Positions 1 to 7,844 of a stretch of 64,000 bases of DNA are shown piece after piece. The translations under genes and the position numbers were made by a program. The notes beneath the pieces were generated by a model. That model worked only from the letters and a program-made list of their open reading frames with translations. It ran no database searches and was not told the origin of the DNA. How positions within the stretch are numbered: the stretch's first letter is position 1; every line of letters starts with the position of its first letter. Location of the stretch: NCBI RefSeq assembly GCF_030717845.1, contig NZ_JAUZVZ010000009.1:1-64000 (forward strand), given 5' to 3'. The DNA is from Alkalimonas collagenimarina. Lineage in GTDB: Bacteria > Pseudomonadota > Gammaproteobacteria > Enterobacterales > Alteromonadaceae.

Positions 1-20
1 CACCTACGGGTGCTTTTTTT
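1..20 (+). terminator. intrinsic terminator at left edge, UACG tetraloop
   Basis: The first bases form CACC-TACG-GGTG followed by C and seven T. The loop is a C(UACG)G tetraloop, one of the extra-stable UNCG class. The stem may extend left beyond the window (a G would pair with C13). It would end a plus-strand transcript whose gene lies outside the window. Confidence 0.75.
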
Positions 21-55
21 GTGCCTGTAAAACCCCTATGGCCTAAGGTTTATCG

Positions 56-64
56 TGCTATGCT
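56..64 (+). promoter_or_regulatory. possible extended -10 promoter for mlaA
   Basis: TGCTATGCT fits an extended -10 element (TGnTATnnT) 58 bases before the mlaA start. The hexamer 17 bases upstream (CTATGG) is a poor -35, which an extended -10 can tolerate. Weak evidence; no other promoter was seen between the left-edge terminator and mlaA. Confidence 0.35.
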
Positions 65-121
65 GCCAGGTATCAACGGGTGCAGCTGGCACTGTTAAGT
101 TACCTTAGGCGGAGTATCAGA

Positions 122-1048
122 ATGAAATATCGTTATAGCCTTATTTGGCTGCTGATGCTTGGCTTGGCAGGATGTGCCAGCAAGCCGGAACCTGCTACTG
201 TCGACAACGGTAGTCAGAAGGCCAGTGTCAGCGAAGTTGTTCAGGATGGCAGTGCTGACGAGAACAAAGCGAAGTCAAAGACTGAGCGCGAACAAGTTAG
301 TGCGGCAAAGCAGTTATCTGCTGGCAAGACGACCCGGATCACCACCTCACAAGGCACTATCGATATTGAGCCAACCGTGGTGGATATGGAGCCGTTGGCT
401 GAGGATGCAGAATCTGGAGCTGATCCCACCTCGCTGTATCATGATCCACTTGAAGGCTGGAACCGGGCGGTTTTCAGCTTTAACCATGTGTCTTATACCT
501 ATGCTTTAATTCCCTTGGCTAAAGGGTACGAGACCGTGCTGCCAGCACCGGTGCGTGATAAGGTCGGTAATGCCTTTGCTAATATTCGTGAGCCACTCAA
601 CCTGGTAAATAACACCCTTAGCGGCGAAATGAAAGGGGCTGGGGCGAATTTCAGCCGTTTTGTGATCAATTCCACCATTGGCATTTTTGGTTTGTTTGAC
701 CCGGCGACGGCCTGGTTTGATATCAATAAATCAAAACGAAGCATTGCCGATACACTTGGTCACTACAACGTTGGGCATGGTCCTTATATCGTGCTGCCTA
801 TCTTAGGCCAAAGCGATTTGCGTGGAGCCACCTCTGTGGTCGGTGAGGCGGTATTTCACCCGCTGAATCAGCTGGTTACTACGCCGGATATTTATTACCT
901 GCAAGGGGTCAATATTATTAATACCTTCTCGGACCGTGCTGACCTTTATCAAACCTTGTATGAGCAGGCGGAAGACCCTTACATTTATTTTCGTAACCAG
1001 CATGTGCAAGGCATAAAACGGGATCAAGCTTTTGTTAAGCCAGACTAA
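122..1048 (+). CDS. mlaA: MlaA (VacJ) outer-membrane lipoprotein, phospholipid transport
   Basis: MlaA is the outer-membrane lipoprotein of the Mla system, which removes misplaced phospholipids from the outer leaflet and passes them to the periplasmic carrier MlaC. The start at 122 follows GGCGGAG and gives a lipoprotein signal with lipobox LAGC; an in-frame ATG at 80 would spoil this. The MlaA core begins near DPLEGWNRAVFSFN and runs to the C-terminus, with the family's hydrophobic, Gly/Pro-rich segments. Between the lipidated Cys and the core is an unusually long polar linker of roughly 95 residues, rich in Ser, Lys, Glu and Thr, much longer than in E. coli MlaA. The stop overlaps the start of the downstream exporter gene, suggesting co-translation. 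Protein about 308 residues. Identification secure. Confidence 0.93.
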   Translation: MKYRYSLIWLLMLGLAGCASKPEPATVDNGSQKASVSEVVQDGSADENKAKSKTEREQVSAAKQLSAGKTTRITTSQGTIDIEPTVVDMEPLAEDAESGADPTSLYHDPLEGWNRAVFSFNHVSYTYALIPLAKGYETVLPAPVRDKVGNAFANIREPLNLVNNTLSGEMKGAGANFSRFVINSTIGIFGLFDPATAWFDINKSKRSIADTLGHYNVGHGPYIVLPILGQSDLRGATSVVGEAVFHPLNQLVTTPDIYYLQGVNIINTFSDRADLYQTLYEQAEDPYIYFRNQHVQGIKRDQAFVKPD

Positions 1049-3458
1049 GCAAAGCGGTATTACTCAATCTTTAGCAGCGGTCATCGTACGCTGCCGCTGG
1101 GCCATTATTGTGTTGTTTGTGCTGTTGATTGCACTACTCAGTGCATTTTTATCGCAGTTTCGCATTGATGCCTCTGCCGACACCCTGCTGGTTAAAAACA
1201 ATCCTCTTTTTATAAAAAGCCAGCTGGCAAATCAGCGTTTTTCACCCGATGAATTTATCCTGGTCGCCTACCAGCCGAAAGATGGTGAGCTATTCTCAGA
1301 GCAAACCTTTGCCGATATCACGGCCTTAAGTGCCGACTTTGCCAGTTTAGAGCGGGTCAGCTCAGTCACCTCCATGTTAACGGTGCCATTGCTATCGGAT
1401 GCCAGCGTGTTTACGTCTGGTACCGATGTCGCCAGCCTGACCTGGCAGCAACAGCAGTACTCACCTGCGCAGATGCGCCAGTTGTTGACCGACCACCCCA
1501 TTTTTACTGATTTATTGCTGAATAAAGCACAAACTGCGGCCGGTATTCAGATTGTGTTTGCGCCTGATGACAAGCTTACCGAGCTGGAGCAACAGATACT
1601 GGCAATTCAGCAGATCACGTTAAGCCAGGAGCTTACTAAAAGTGAACAGGCTGAGCTTGATAAGCTGCAACAAAAGGCGGATCCGCTCAGGCAGCAACTG
1701 ACCGAACAGCGCCAGCAGGAGATTGAGCAAATTGCTCAGTTTACCCGGCAGGTCAGCGAGCGGGCGGATACCTATACCGGTGGGGCCTATGTGGTGGGCC
1801 AGCACCTGATCACGATGATCAAAAGTGATTTAATCACCTTCGGTCTGGCGATAGCGATGATTATTGCGTTATTACTGCTGGTGATTTATCGCAGTTGGCG
1901 GTGGGTGTTTTTCCCGTTATTCAGTTGCGCAGTCAGCGTGCTGCTCACCTGTGGTTTGTTTGGGCTGCTGGATATTCGTACCACCGTTATTTCGGCCAAT
2001 TTTATTGCGTTGCAACTTATTTTAACTCTGGCCGTGATGATCCATCTGTTGGGAGCTTACCGGGAGGTCGCCCGCGATAATCCAGACTTTACCCAGCAGC
2101 AGCGGGTAAGCGGTATGCTGGAGCAAAAGATTTCGCCGTGTTTCTATGCCACCCTAACGACATCCGTTGGCTTTGGCTCCCTTATTTTCAGCGGTATCCA
2201 GCCAGTGGCTGACTTTGGCTTTATGATGCTTATAGCTATGTTGATCACCATGAGTGTCAGCTTACTGTTATTTCCGGCACTGCTAAGTTTATTGAAAGCT
2301 CGCACGGAAACCTCTGAGTTTGGCTGGTTACAGCAAGGTTTGCAGCAAGCTGCGATGTTAGTTAAGCGTGCGCCTTACTTCATCATGCTCACGGTGATGC
2401 TGGTGTTTTGTGTTATGGCCACGGGCATCAGCCGGTTAAACGTAGAAAATAGTTTCATTCATTATTTTGCCAAAGACACTCTGGTGCACCAAGAGTTGGC
2501 GTTTATCGACCAGCACTTCGGCGGTTCTACTCCACTGGATATAGTCATTACACTGGACCCGGCAAAATCGAAGCCTGATTTGGTGATCAGTGCGGAGCAG
2601 CTTAATCAATTGCACCTGGCCCATGCAGCAGTGAACGCCTTTGAAGCAAGCGGTAGCGTTACCTCGTTGATAAACTTTACTACACTGGCCAGGCAGTTAA
2701 ACCAGGATCGGCCACTTACCGAGTACGAGCTGGACACGATTTATAAACTGCTCAGTACTGAAGTCACCGAGCAACTGGTGGGCGCCTATTTAGCTGAGTC
2801 ACCTGAACAGGTCAGAATCGCCACCCGTATTCAGGATACGACTGAGGATTTAAATCGTGAGCAGTTGATGCAGCAACTGAACTCTGATCTGCAAAGTGTT
2901 GGTTTAGCGGCTGAGGATTATCAGCTGACTAATTTATTTGTGCTGTATCAGGATATTTTATCCCGTTTAGTTGATTCACAGGTCATCACCCTGGGTCTGG
3001 TCTATCTGGTGCTAGGCTTGGTATTGCTGTTTATTTTCCGCTCGCTGAAAATTGCGCTGATTGCACTGGTACCCAATGTACTGACCACACTGGGGATTAT
3101 CGGCTTAATTGGTTGGTTGAATATTCCGCTGGATTTAATGACCATTACCATTGCAGCCATCGCCATGGGCATAGCGGTGGATGATACCATTCACTTTCTT
3201 CATACCTATCTGCAGCAGCCAGCTGAGGATGCGATTAGTACCACTTTTCAGCATACCGGCCTGGCCATCGTCTATACCTCGGTGATTATTGCCACTGGCT
3301 TCGCAGTCTTTGGTTTTTCAGATTTTCTACCCAGTGTTTATTTTGGCATTCTGACAGCCGCGGCGATGTTAATGGCGTTATGTACCAATATCAGCATTTT
3401 ACCGGCCATGTTGCAGCGTTTTGTGCTTGTAGCAAAGCAGCCAGATGCCGGCCAATAA
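1032..3458 (+). CDS. RND/MMPL-family exporter
   Basis: An 808-residue inner-membrane protein of the RND superfamily (MMPL/COG1033 type, predicted lipid or hydrophobe exporter). The architecture is one N-terminal membrane helix (about 19-45), a large periplasmic domain with a Gln-rich coiled-coil segment, five or six helices near 270-425, then a repeat of the same plan with the last helices near 650-800. Charged residues sit inside the second helix set (GIAVDDTIHF). The only upstream in-frame start is TTG at 1032, which overlaps the last 17 bases of mlaA; the next segment is the conserved amphipathic N-terminus, so this start is plausible. The overlap with mlaA points to a shared role in lipid movement between membranes; the substrate is unknown. 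There is no adaptor or TolC gene nearby. Confidence 0.85.
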   Translation: MLSQTKQSGITQSLAAVIVRCRWAIIVLFVLLIALLSAFLSQFRIDASADTLLVKNNPLFIKSQLANQRFSPDEFILVAYQPKDGELFSEQTFADITALSADFASLERVSSVTSMLTVPLLSDASVFTSGTDVASLTWQQQQYSPAQMRQLLTDHPIFTDLLLNKAQTAAGIQIVFAPDDKLTELEQQILAIQQITLSQELTKSEQAELDKLQQKADPLRQQLTEQRQQEIEQIAQFTRQVSERADTYTGGAYVVGQHLITMIKSDLITFGLAIAMIIALLLLVIYRSWRWVFFPLFSCAVSVLLTCGLFGLLDIRTTVISANFIALQLILTLAVMIHLLGAYREVARDNPDFTQQQRVSGMLEQKISPCFYATLTTSVGFGSLIFSGIQPVADFGFMMLIAMLITMSVSLLLFPALLSLLKARTETSEFGWLQQGLQQAAMLVKRAPYFIMLTVMLVFCVMATGISRLNVENSFIHYFAKDTLVHQELAFIDQHFGGSTPLDIVITLDPAKSKPDLVISAEQLNQLHLAHAAVNAFEASGSVTSLINFTTLARQLNQDRPLTEYELDTIYKLLSTEVTEQLVGAYLAESPEQVRIATRIQDTTEDLNREQLMQQLNSDLQSVGLAAEDYQLTNLFVLYQDILSRLVDSQVITLGLVYLVLGLVLLFIFRSLKIALIALVPNVLTTLGIIGLIGWLNIPLDLMTITIAAIAMGIAVDDTIHFLHTYLQQPAEDAISTTFQHTGLAIVYTSVIIATGFAVFGFSDFLPSVYFGILTAAAMLMALCTNISILPAMLQRFVLVAKQPDAGQ

Positions 3459-3495
3459 TGTGGATGCCCTTGCTGCTATACGTATGAGGGGGTAA

Positions 3496-4716
3496 TCACT
3501 TCTTCGTTTTACTTTTTGCGCCAGTTTTCTTCTTGGTGGCTACTTTTTTCTTTTTCACCGGTACTTTGGCTTCTTTGTGCTTTGGCCGTAAGCCTTCGAT
3601 AAAACGTCGTTTTAACTTTTGTTCGGTATAGCGTTCGATTTTGGCCAGTACCGCCATATCGTGGGCTTCGATCAGTGAAATTGCGATACCTTTTTTACCG
3701 GCCCGGCCGGTACGGCCAATACGGTGCACATAGATATCAGCGGTGCGGGGCAGATCGTAGTTAATCACGTGGCTAATATCATCGATATCCAGACCGCGCG
3801 CTGCGACGTCGGTGGCAATCAAAACCGGCGACTGACCTTGTTGAAAGCGAAAAATCGCTTGTTGGCGTTTATCCAGTGGCATGTCACCTTGCAGCCAGCA
3901 ATTGCGAATGCCTGCGGTTTGCAGTTGACCTGTCAGTTGAGCCAGCCGCTCTTTCGTTTTAACAAAGACGATGGCTTTTTGCACATCTTCTTGTTTTAAC
4001 AGATGAATCAATAACGCTAATTTGTGCTCGGTGTCATCAGCCAGATGAACCCACTGAGTGATTTTGCCGCGCTCACGCCGTGGTGGCTCGGCTTCAATGC
4101 GCTCTGGGTTGTTGAGTGAATGACCGGCAAAACGTTCCAGATTCGAGCCTTCTAAGGTGGCAGAAAACAGCATAGTTTGCTTTCGGAGCTTGGCTTCCAG
4201 CACGATGCGATTCATTTCACCAATAAAACCCATATCCAGCATACGATCGGCTTCATCGAGGATCAGCACTTCTACATGCTCGGCCTGAAAGGTTTCTTTA
4301 TCCAGGTATTCGGTTAGGCGGCCCGGAGTCGCTACTAACAAATCATTGTTTTTGGTGAGCACTTCATCATGGCTGCCATAATTGATACCACCCGTGATCA
4401 CCCCTGCATTTAAATCGGTAAACTGAATGAGTTTTTGAATTTCTTGATGCGTTTGATAGGCCAGCTCGCGAGTTGGCGTCATAATTAACACTCGGGCAAA
4501 ACCAGGTGAGCGGCGAGGGAAGTCCAGCAAATACTGAATTGCGGGCAACAGAAACGCTAGCGTTTTACCAGTGCCAGTCGGTGCGCTTGCCATAATATCG
4601 CGCGCTTCTAAAGCGATGGGCAACACCAACTCCTGAATTTGAGTGGCTTGCTTGAAGTCGGCTTTTTGCAGGGCTCGTAACAGTGCTGGGTCTAAATCAA
4701 ATTCATCAAATTGCAT
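3496..4716 (-). CDS. srmB: SrmB, DEAD-box ATP-dependent RNA helicase
   Basis: SrmB assists early assembly of the 50S ribosomal subunit. From the Met at 4716 the protein is 406 residues and begins MQFDEFDLD as the family does; the open frame extends 23 codons further with no family match. Motifs in order: Q motif (near 22-28), Walker A APTGTGKT (45-52), PTRELA, DEAD (154-157), SAT, and the C-terminal ARGLDI and HRIGRTGRAG motifs. The tail is very basic (runs of Lys), as usual for RNA binding. It is divergent from trmN with an 80-base gap, the same arrangement as srmB/yfiC in E. coli, which supports SrmB over other DEAD-box paralogues. Confidence 0.92.
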   Translation of the reverse strand: MQFDEFDLDPALLRALQKADFKQATQIQELVLPIALEARDIMASAPTGTGKTLAFLLPAIQYLLDFPRRSPGFARVLIMTPTRELAYQTHQEIQKLIQFTDLNAGVITGGINYGSHDEVLTKNNDLLVATPGRLTEYLDKETFQAEHVEVLILDEADRMLDMGFIGEMNRIVLEAKLRKQTMLFSATLEGSNLERFAGHSLNNPERIEAEPPRRERGKITQWVHLADDTEHKLALLIHLLKQEDVQKAIVFVKTKERLAQLTGQLQTAGIRNCWLQGDMPLDKRQQAIFRFQQGQSPVLIATDVAARGLDIDDISHVINYDLPRTADIYVHRIGRTGRAGKKGIAISLIEAHDMAVLAKIERYTEQKLKRRFIEGLRPKHKEAKVPVKKKKVATKKKTGAKSKTKK

Positions 4717-4796
4717 GGGACGCTCTATCGGTTTAATCACCCGGCTTGGAGTGACAAGTTCACTGCTGCCATTTACACTTCGCACTGGAGGTTGCC

Positions 4797-5516
4797 ATGA
4801 CAGCAGGGTTTCAATGTAAACAATTTTTTATCGCTCATCAGCATTGTGCGATGAAAGTCGGTACGGATGCCATGCTGCTTGGTGCCTGGGCTCAGCTGCC
4901 AACGCAAGGTGCTGTGTTGGATATCGGCTGTGGCAGCGGCATTCTTAGTTTGATGCTAGCACAGCGTAGTCATGGTCAACTTCGTATCGATGCACTGGAT
5001 CTGGATGATGGCGCTGTACTGCAAACGCAGCTTAATGCGCAGGTTTCACCGTGGCCATCCGCCATTCGAGTACTGAAACAAGATATTCTAACCTATCAGC
5101 CGACAGAACGTTACTCTTTGCTGATCTCGAACCCGCCTTATTTTCATCAAGCCTTGCCTGCGGCAAACCCTGCCCGGCATCGAGCGCGCCATAGTGAGCA
5201 AATGCCTTGGCCGGATTTGTTGCAGCATGCCGCTCAGTTGATTGATGTCGAAGGGTCTTTTGATCTGGTTATCCCGTTTGAAGCCGCCTCTTCGCTGATA
5301 TCGCTGGCTGCTGAGCACGGCTGGCAGCCGGTGCGAATGACTCAAGTACAAAGCAAAGCAGGCCGACCGCCGATCCGATGCTTGTTGAGTTTGCAGCGAT
5401 TGTCATCGCAAACAGCTCTGAATGGTTCGGTCACTTCGTTGTGCATTACCGATGCTAATGGTGACTACACGGCGGACTACCGTCGTTTGTTGCATGATTT
5501 TTATCTGAAGTTTTAG
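4797..5516 (+). CDS. trmN: tRNA1(Val) A37 N6-methyltransferase TrmN6
   Basis: SAM-dependent methyltransferase that makes N6-methyladenosine at position 37 of tRNA-Val1 (formerly YfiC). The 239-residue protein has the motif I segment DIGCGSGILSLML for SAM binding near the N-terminus and the NPPY catalytic motif of adenine-N6 methyltransferases (SNPPYF). The start is set by GGAGG at 4787-4791, five bases before ATG. It is divergent from srmB, as in E. coli, and overlaps the 3' end of the convergent fldB by four bases (TTTAG shared). Confidence 0.93.
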   Translation: MTAGFQCKQFFIAHQHCAMKVGTDAMLLGAWAQLPTQGAVLDIGCGSGILSLMLAQRSHGQLRIDALDLDDGAVLQTQLNAQVSPWPSAIRVLKQDILTYQPTERYSLLISNPPYFHQALPAANPARHRARHSEQMPWPDLLQHAAQLIDVEGSFDLVIPFEAASSLISLAAEHGWQPVRMTQVQSKAGRPPIRCLLSLQRLSSQTALNGSVTSLCITDANGDYTADYRRLLHDFYLKF

Positions 5517-6028
5517 AGCTGTTCTAATTCTGCCAGTAACTGAGCGACCCACTGTTGTAAGCGCTCATCAGTGAGTTCGTACTGGCTCTCGTCATCGAGT
5601 GCTAAGCCATAAAACCACTCGCCATCCTCGGTCAGTGCTTTGGAGGCTTCAAACTCATAGCCTTGATTGGGCCAGAAACCAATCCGGTCACAGCGGTTGT
5701 GAGCAATTGCATGGTGCAGCATGCCCAGTGCATCCTGAAACCATTCGGTGTAGCCGACTTGATCACCCATGCCATAGAGCGCTATAACGGTATCGTTAAG
5801 ATCAAGCGCACTGATTTCAGGCCAGCGAGCCTCCCAGTCTTCTTGCAGTTCACCAAAGTCCCAGGTGGAAATGCCTAAGATCAGGATGTCATAATCTTGC
5901 ATCCGTTCCAGTGGCGTATCTTTTAAATTGTGCAGTTGTACTAAATCAGCACCGAGTAGCTGCTGAATTTTTTCTGCCACCATTTCGGTATAGCAGGTAC
6001 TGGAGCCATAAAAGAGCCCAATGTGCAT
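5513..6028 (-). CDS. fldB: flavodoxin 2 (FldB)
   Basis: Small FMN-binding electron carrier. The N-terminus MHIGLFYGSSTCYTEMVAEK carries the phosphate-binding P-loop of flavodoxins, followed by STWDFGELQEDW and the YGMGDQVGY segment that cups the isoalloxazine ring. Alignment by eye to E. coli FldB places the start at 6028, giving 171 residues; an in-frame Met pair at 6043 would add five residues. The neighbour downstream on the other strand is xerD, reproducing the E. coli order fldB-xerD-dsbC-recJ-prfB-lysS. Its 3' end overlaps trmN by four bases. Confidence 0.92.
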   Translation of the reverse strand: MHIGLFYGSSTCYTEMVAEKIQQLLGADLVQLHNLKDTPLERMQDYDILILGISTWDFGELQEDWEARWPEISALDLNDTVIALYGMGDQVGYTEWFQDALGMLHHAIAHNRCDRIGFWPNQGYEFEASKALTEDGEWFYGLALDDESQYELTDERLQQWVAQLLAELEQL

Positions 6029-6128
6029 GGCTAAACTCATCATTATTTCGAGGGCGAAGGGTTGGAATTGTAACAGATGCCTGACGGAGGAAAAAGCATC
6101 GCCTCACTGAGTTAAGCGGCAATGCGCT

Positions 6129-6157
6129 ATGACATTGCTTTCAGTTCGCGGTAAGAT
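6129..6157 (+). promoter_or_regulatory. candidate sigma70 promoter for xerD-dsbC-recJ
   Basis: ATGACA (6129-6134), a 17-base spacer and TAAGAT (6152-6157) lie 28 bases before the xerD start. The -35 matches TTGACA at five of six positions; the -10 matches at four. Confidence 0.5.
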
Positions 6158-6184
6158 AGCAACGTATTTGTGTAGAGAGACATT

Positions 6185-7096
6185 ATGGCCGGCATTCCCC
6201 CAGCGGATCAGCAATTAATAGCACAGTTTCTGGACCAACTCTGGCTGGACTCTGGCGCGAGCAAGAATACGCTGATGGCCTATGGCACAGATCTTAAAAA
6301 GTTCGCCCTATTTTTGCATGCCAATCAAGCAGCTGACGAGACGTTACTGCCTGCGGATAGCCAAGCCATTGAATACTTTCTGGCCTGGCGTCAGGATAAA
6401 GCCTACAGTCCGCGTAGCACGTCCCGAATGTTGAGTAGCCTGCGCCGTTTCTATGGCTGGCTGCAACAGTCCGGGCAGCGGCCGGATCATCCGGTGCAGC
6501 ATACCCATAATCCTAAAGCAGGGCGGGCTTTACCGAAAACCTTATCGGAAGCTGAGGTCGATGCGTTGCTGGCGGCTCCTGATTGCAATGAGGTTATTGG
6601 GCTGCGGGATAAAGTGATGCTGGAAGTGCTTTATGCGGCAGGTCTGCGGGTCAGCGAGTTGGTTGGTTTGACCCTGGGTCAGGTGAATCTGCGGCAGGGA
6701 GTGCTGATGGTGCAAGGTAAAGGCGGTAAGCAACGGCTGGTGCCGATTGGTGAAGAAGCGCAGGACTGGCTGCAGCGCTATCTGCAGTATGGTCGGGCCG
6801 ACTTGCTGCATCGTCCTTTGGATGTGGTATTTCCAAGTAGTCGCGGCCAGCCAATGACCCGGCAAACCTTCTGGCATCGTATTAAGTTCTACGCTAAGGT
6901 TGCCGGTATTCAGAGCCAGTTGTCGCCTCATACCTTGCGACATGCTTTTGCCACGCACTTGCTGAACCATGGTGCCGACTTACGAGTTGTACAAATGTTG
7001 CTAGGTCATAGTGATCTGTCAACGACGCAAATTTATACGCATATAGCGCAGGCTCGATTAAAAAGCTTGCATCAACAACATCATCCCAGGGGCTAA
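6185..7096 (+). CDS. xerD: tyrosine recombinase XerD
   Basis: XerD works with XerC and FtsK at the dif site to resolve chromosome dimers. The 303-residue protein has the N-terminal SAM-like core-binding domain (about 8-95) and the C-terminal catalytic domain. All catalytic residues are present: R155, K179, H249, R252, H275 and nucleophile Y284, with spacing equal to E. coli XerD (R148, K172, H244, R247, H270, Y279) after a small shift. It heads the xerD-dsbC-recJ run, the same order as E. coli, so it is the housekeeping recombinase and not a phage or integron integrase. Confidence 0.96.
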   Translation: MAGIPPADQQLIAQFLDQLWLDSGASKNTLMAYGTDLKKFALFLHANQAADETLLPADSQAIEYFLAWRQDKAYSPRSTSRMLSSLRRFYGWLQQSGQRPDHPVQHTHNPKAGRALPKTLSEAEVDALLAAPDCNEVIGLRDKVMLEVLYAAGLRVSELVGLTLGQVNLRQGVLMVQGKGGKQRLVPIGEEAQDWLQRYLQYGRADLLHRPLDVVFPSSRGQPMTRQTFWHRIKFYAKVAGIQSQLSPHTLRHAFATHLLNHGADLRVVQMLLGHSDLSTTQIYTHIAQARLKSLHQQHHPRG

Positions 7097-7120
7097 GCTG
7101 GGCGAGAAGGAAATGACGAC

Positions 7121-7840
7121 ATGACACTGTTAAGACTACGACTAATCCCATTGCTTGCTGCATGTGTGCTATCTATTGGAGGCCTGCAGGCAGAAACTGC
7201 ATCTGATTTTGACGAGGCAGTGATTACTCAGCAGCTGACGCAACTGGGATTGCAGGTCAATAGCGTCTCTGCATCGCCGGTGAAAGGATTGGCACAAGTA
7301 TTCACCAACCGTGGCTTGTTTTTTATTAGTAATGACGGTGCTTATTTCTTTGAAGGGAGTGTGTTTGATATCCAGAATCGTCAACTGGTCAATGAGCAGC
7401 AAATGCGGCCATTTCGTCAGCAGGAACTGGAACTGCACAAGGATTATATTGAGTACAAGGCCAAAGACGAACAGCATGTGGTGACTATTTTTACGGACCC
7501 GAGTTGTGGTTATTGCCGCCGTTTACACAATGATATGAAAGATTACAATAACGCAGGGATCACGGTGCGGTATCTGGCCTTTCCTCGTGGTGGCTTGCAG
7601 TCTGAAACCAATGATGAGTTGGAAGCAATCTGGTGCGCGCGTGATAAAAACAGCTCGATGGACCGTGCCAAGGCAGGCCGTTCGGTCAGTTCGATAGATT
7701 GCCGTAACCCGGTAGCCAATCATTACGCCTTGGGGCAGTCGTTTGGTGTCACGGGCACACCAGCCATCGTATTGCCTAGTGGGCAGTTAATCCCTGGCTA
7801 TCAGCCAGCGAATGCGTTACTTCAGCAGCTGAATAATTAA
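7121..7840 (+). CDS. dsbC: thiol:disulfide isomerase DsbC
   Basis: Periplasmic disulfide isomerase that reshuffles wrong disulfides, kept reduced by DsbD. It has a signal peptide (cleavage likely after LQA near residue 24), an N-terminal cystatin-like dimerisation domain (about 25-85) and a thioredoxin-fold domain with active site CGYC at 129-132. A structural disulfide is expected between C172 and C194, and the cis-proline is in GTP at 212-214. Length (239) is normal. The ribosome-binding site AGAAGGA lies nine bases before the ATG. The gap from xerD is 24 bases and recJ starts four bases after the stop, so this is one operon. Confidence 0.95.
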   Translation: MTLLRLRLIPLLAACVLSIGGLQAETASDFDEAVITQQLTQLGLQVNSVSASPVKGLAQVFTNRGLFFISNDGAYFFEGSVFDIQNRQLVNEQQMRPFRQQELELHKDYIEYKAKDEQHVVTIFTDPSCGYCRRLHNDMKDYNNAGITVRYLAFPRGGLQSETNDELEAIWCARDKNSSMDRAKAGRSVSSIDCRNPVANHYALGQSFGVTGTPAIVLPSGQLIPGYQPANALLQQLNN

Positions 7841-7844
7841 TCGG

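Noticed and set aside
6542-6970. 142-residue minus-strand open frame
   Set aside because: Antisense to the catalytic domain of xerD, which has all six active-site residues.
6185-7096. Tyrosine recombinase as a sign of a mobile element
   Set aside because: It is housekeeping XerD by motifs and by E. coli-like gene order; no attachment repeats or phage genes nearby.
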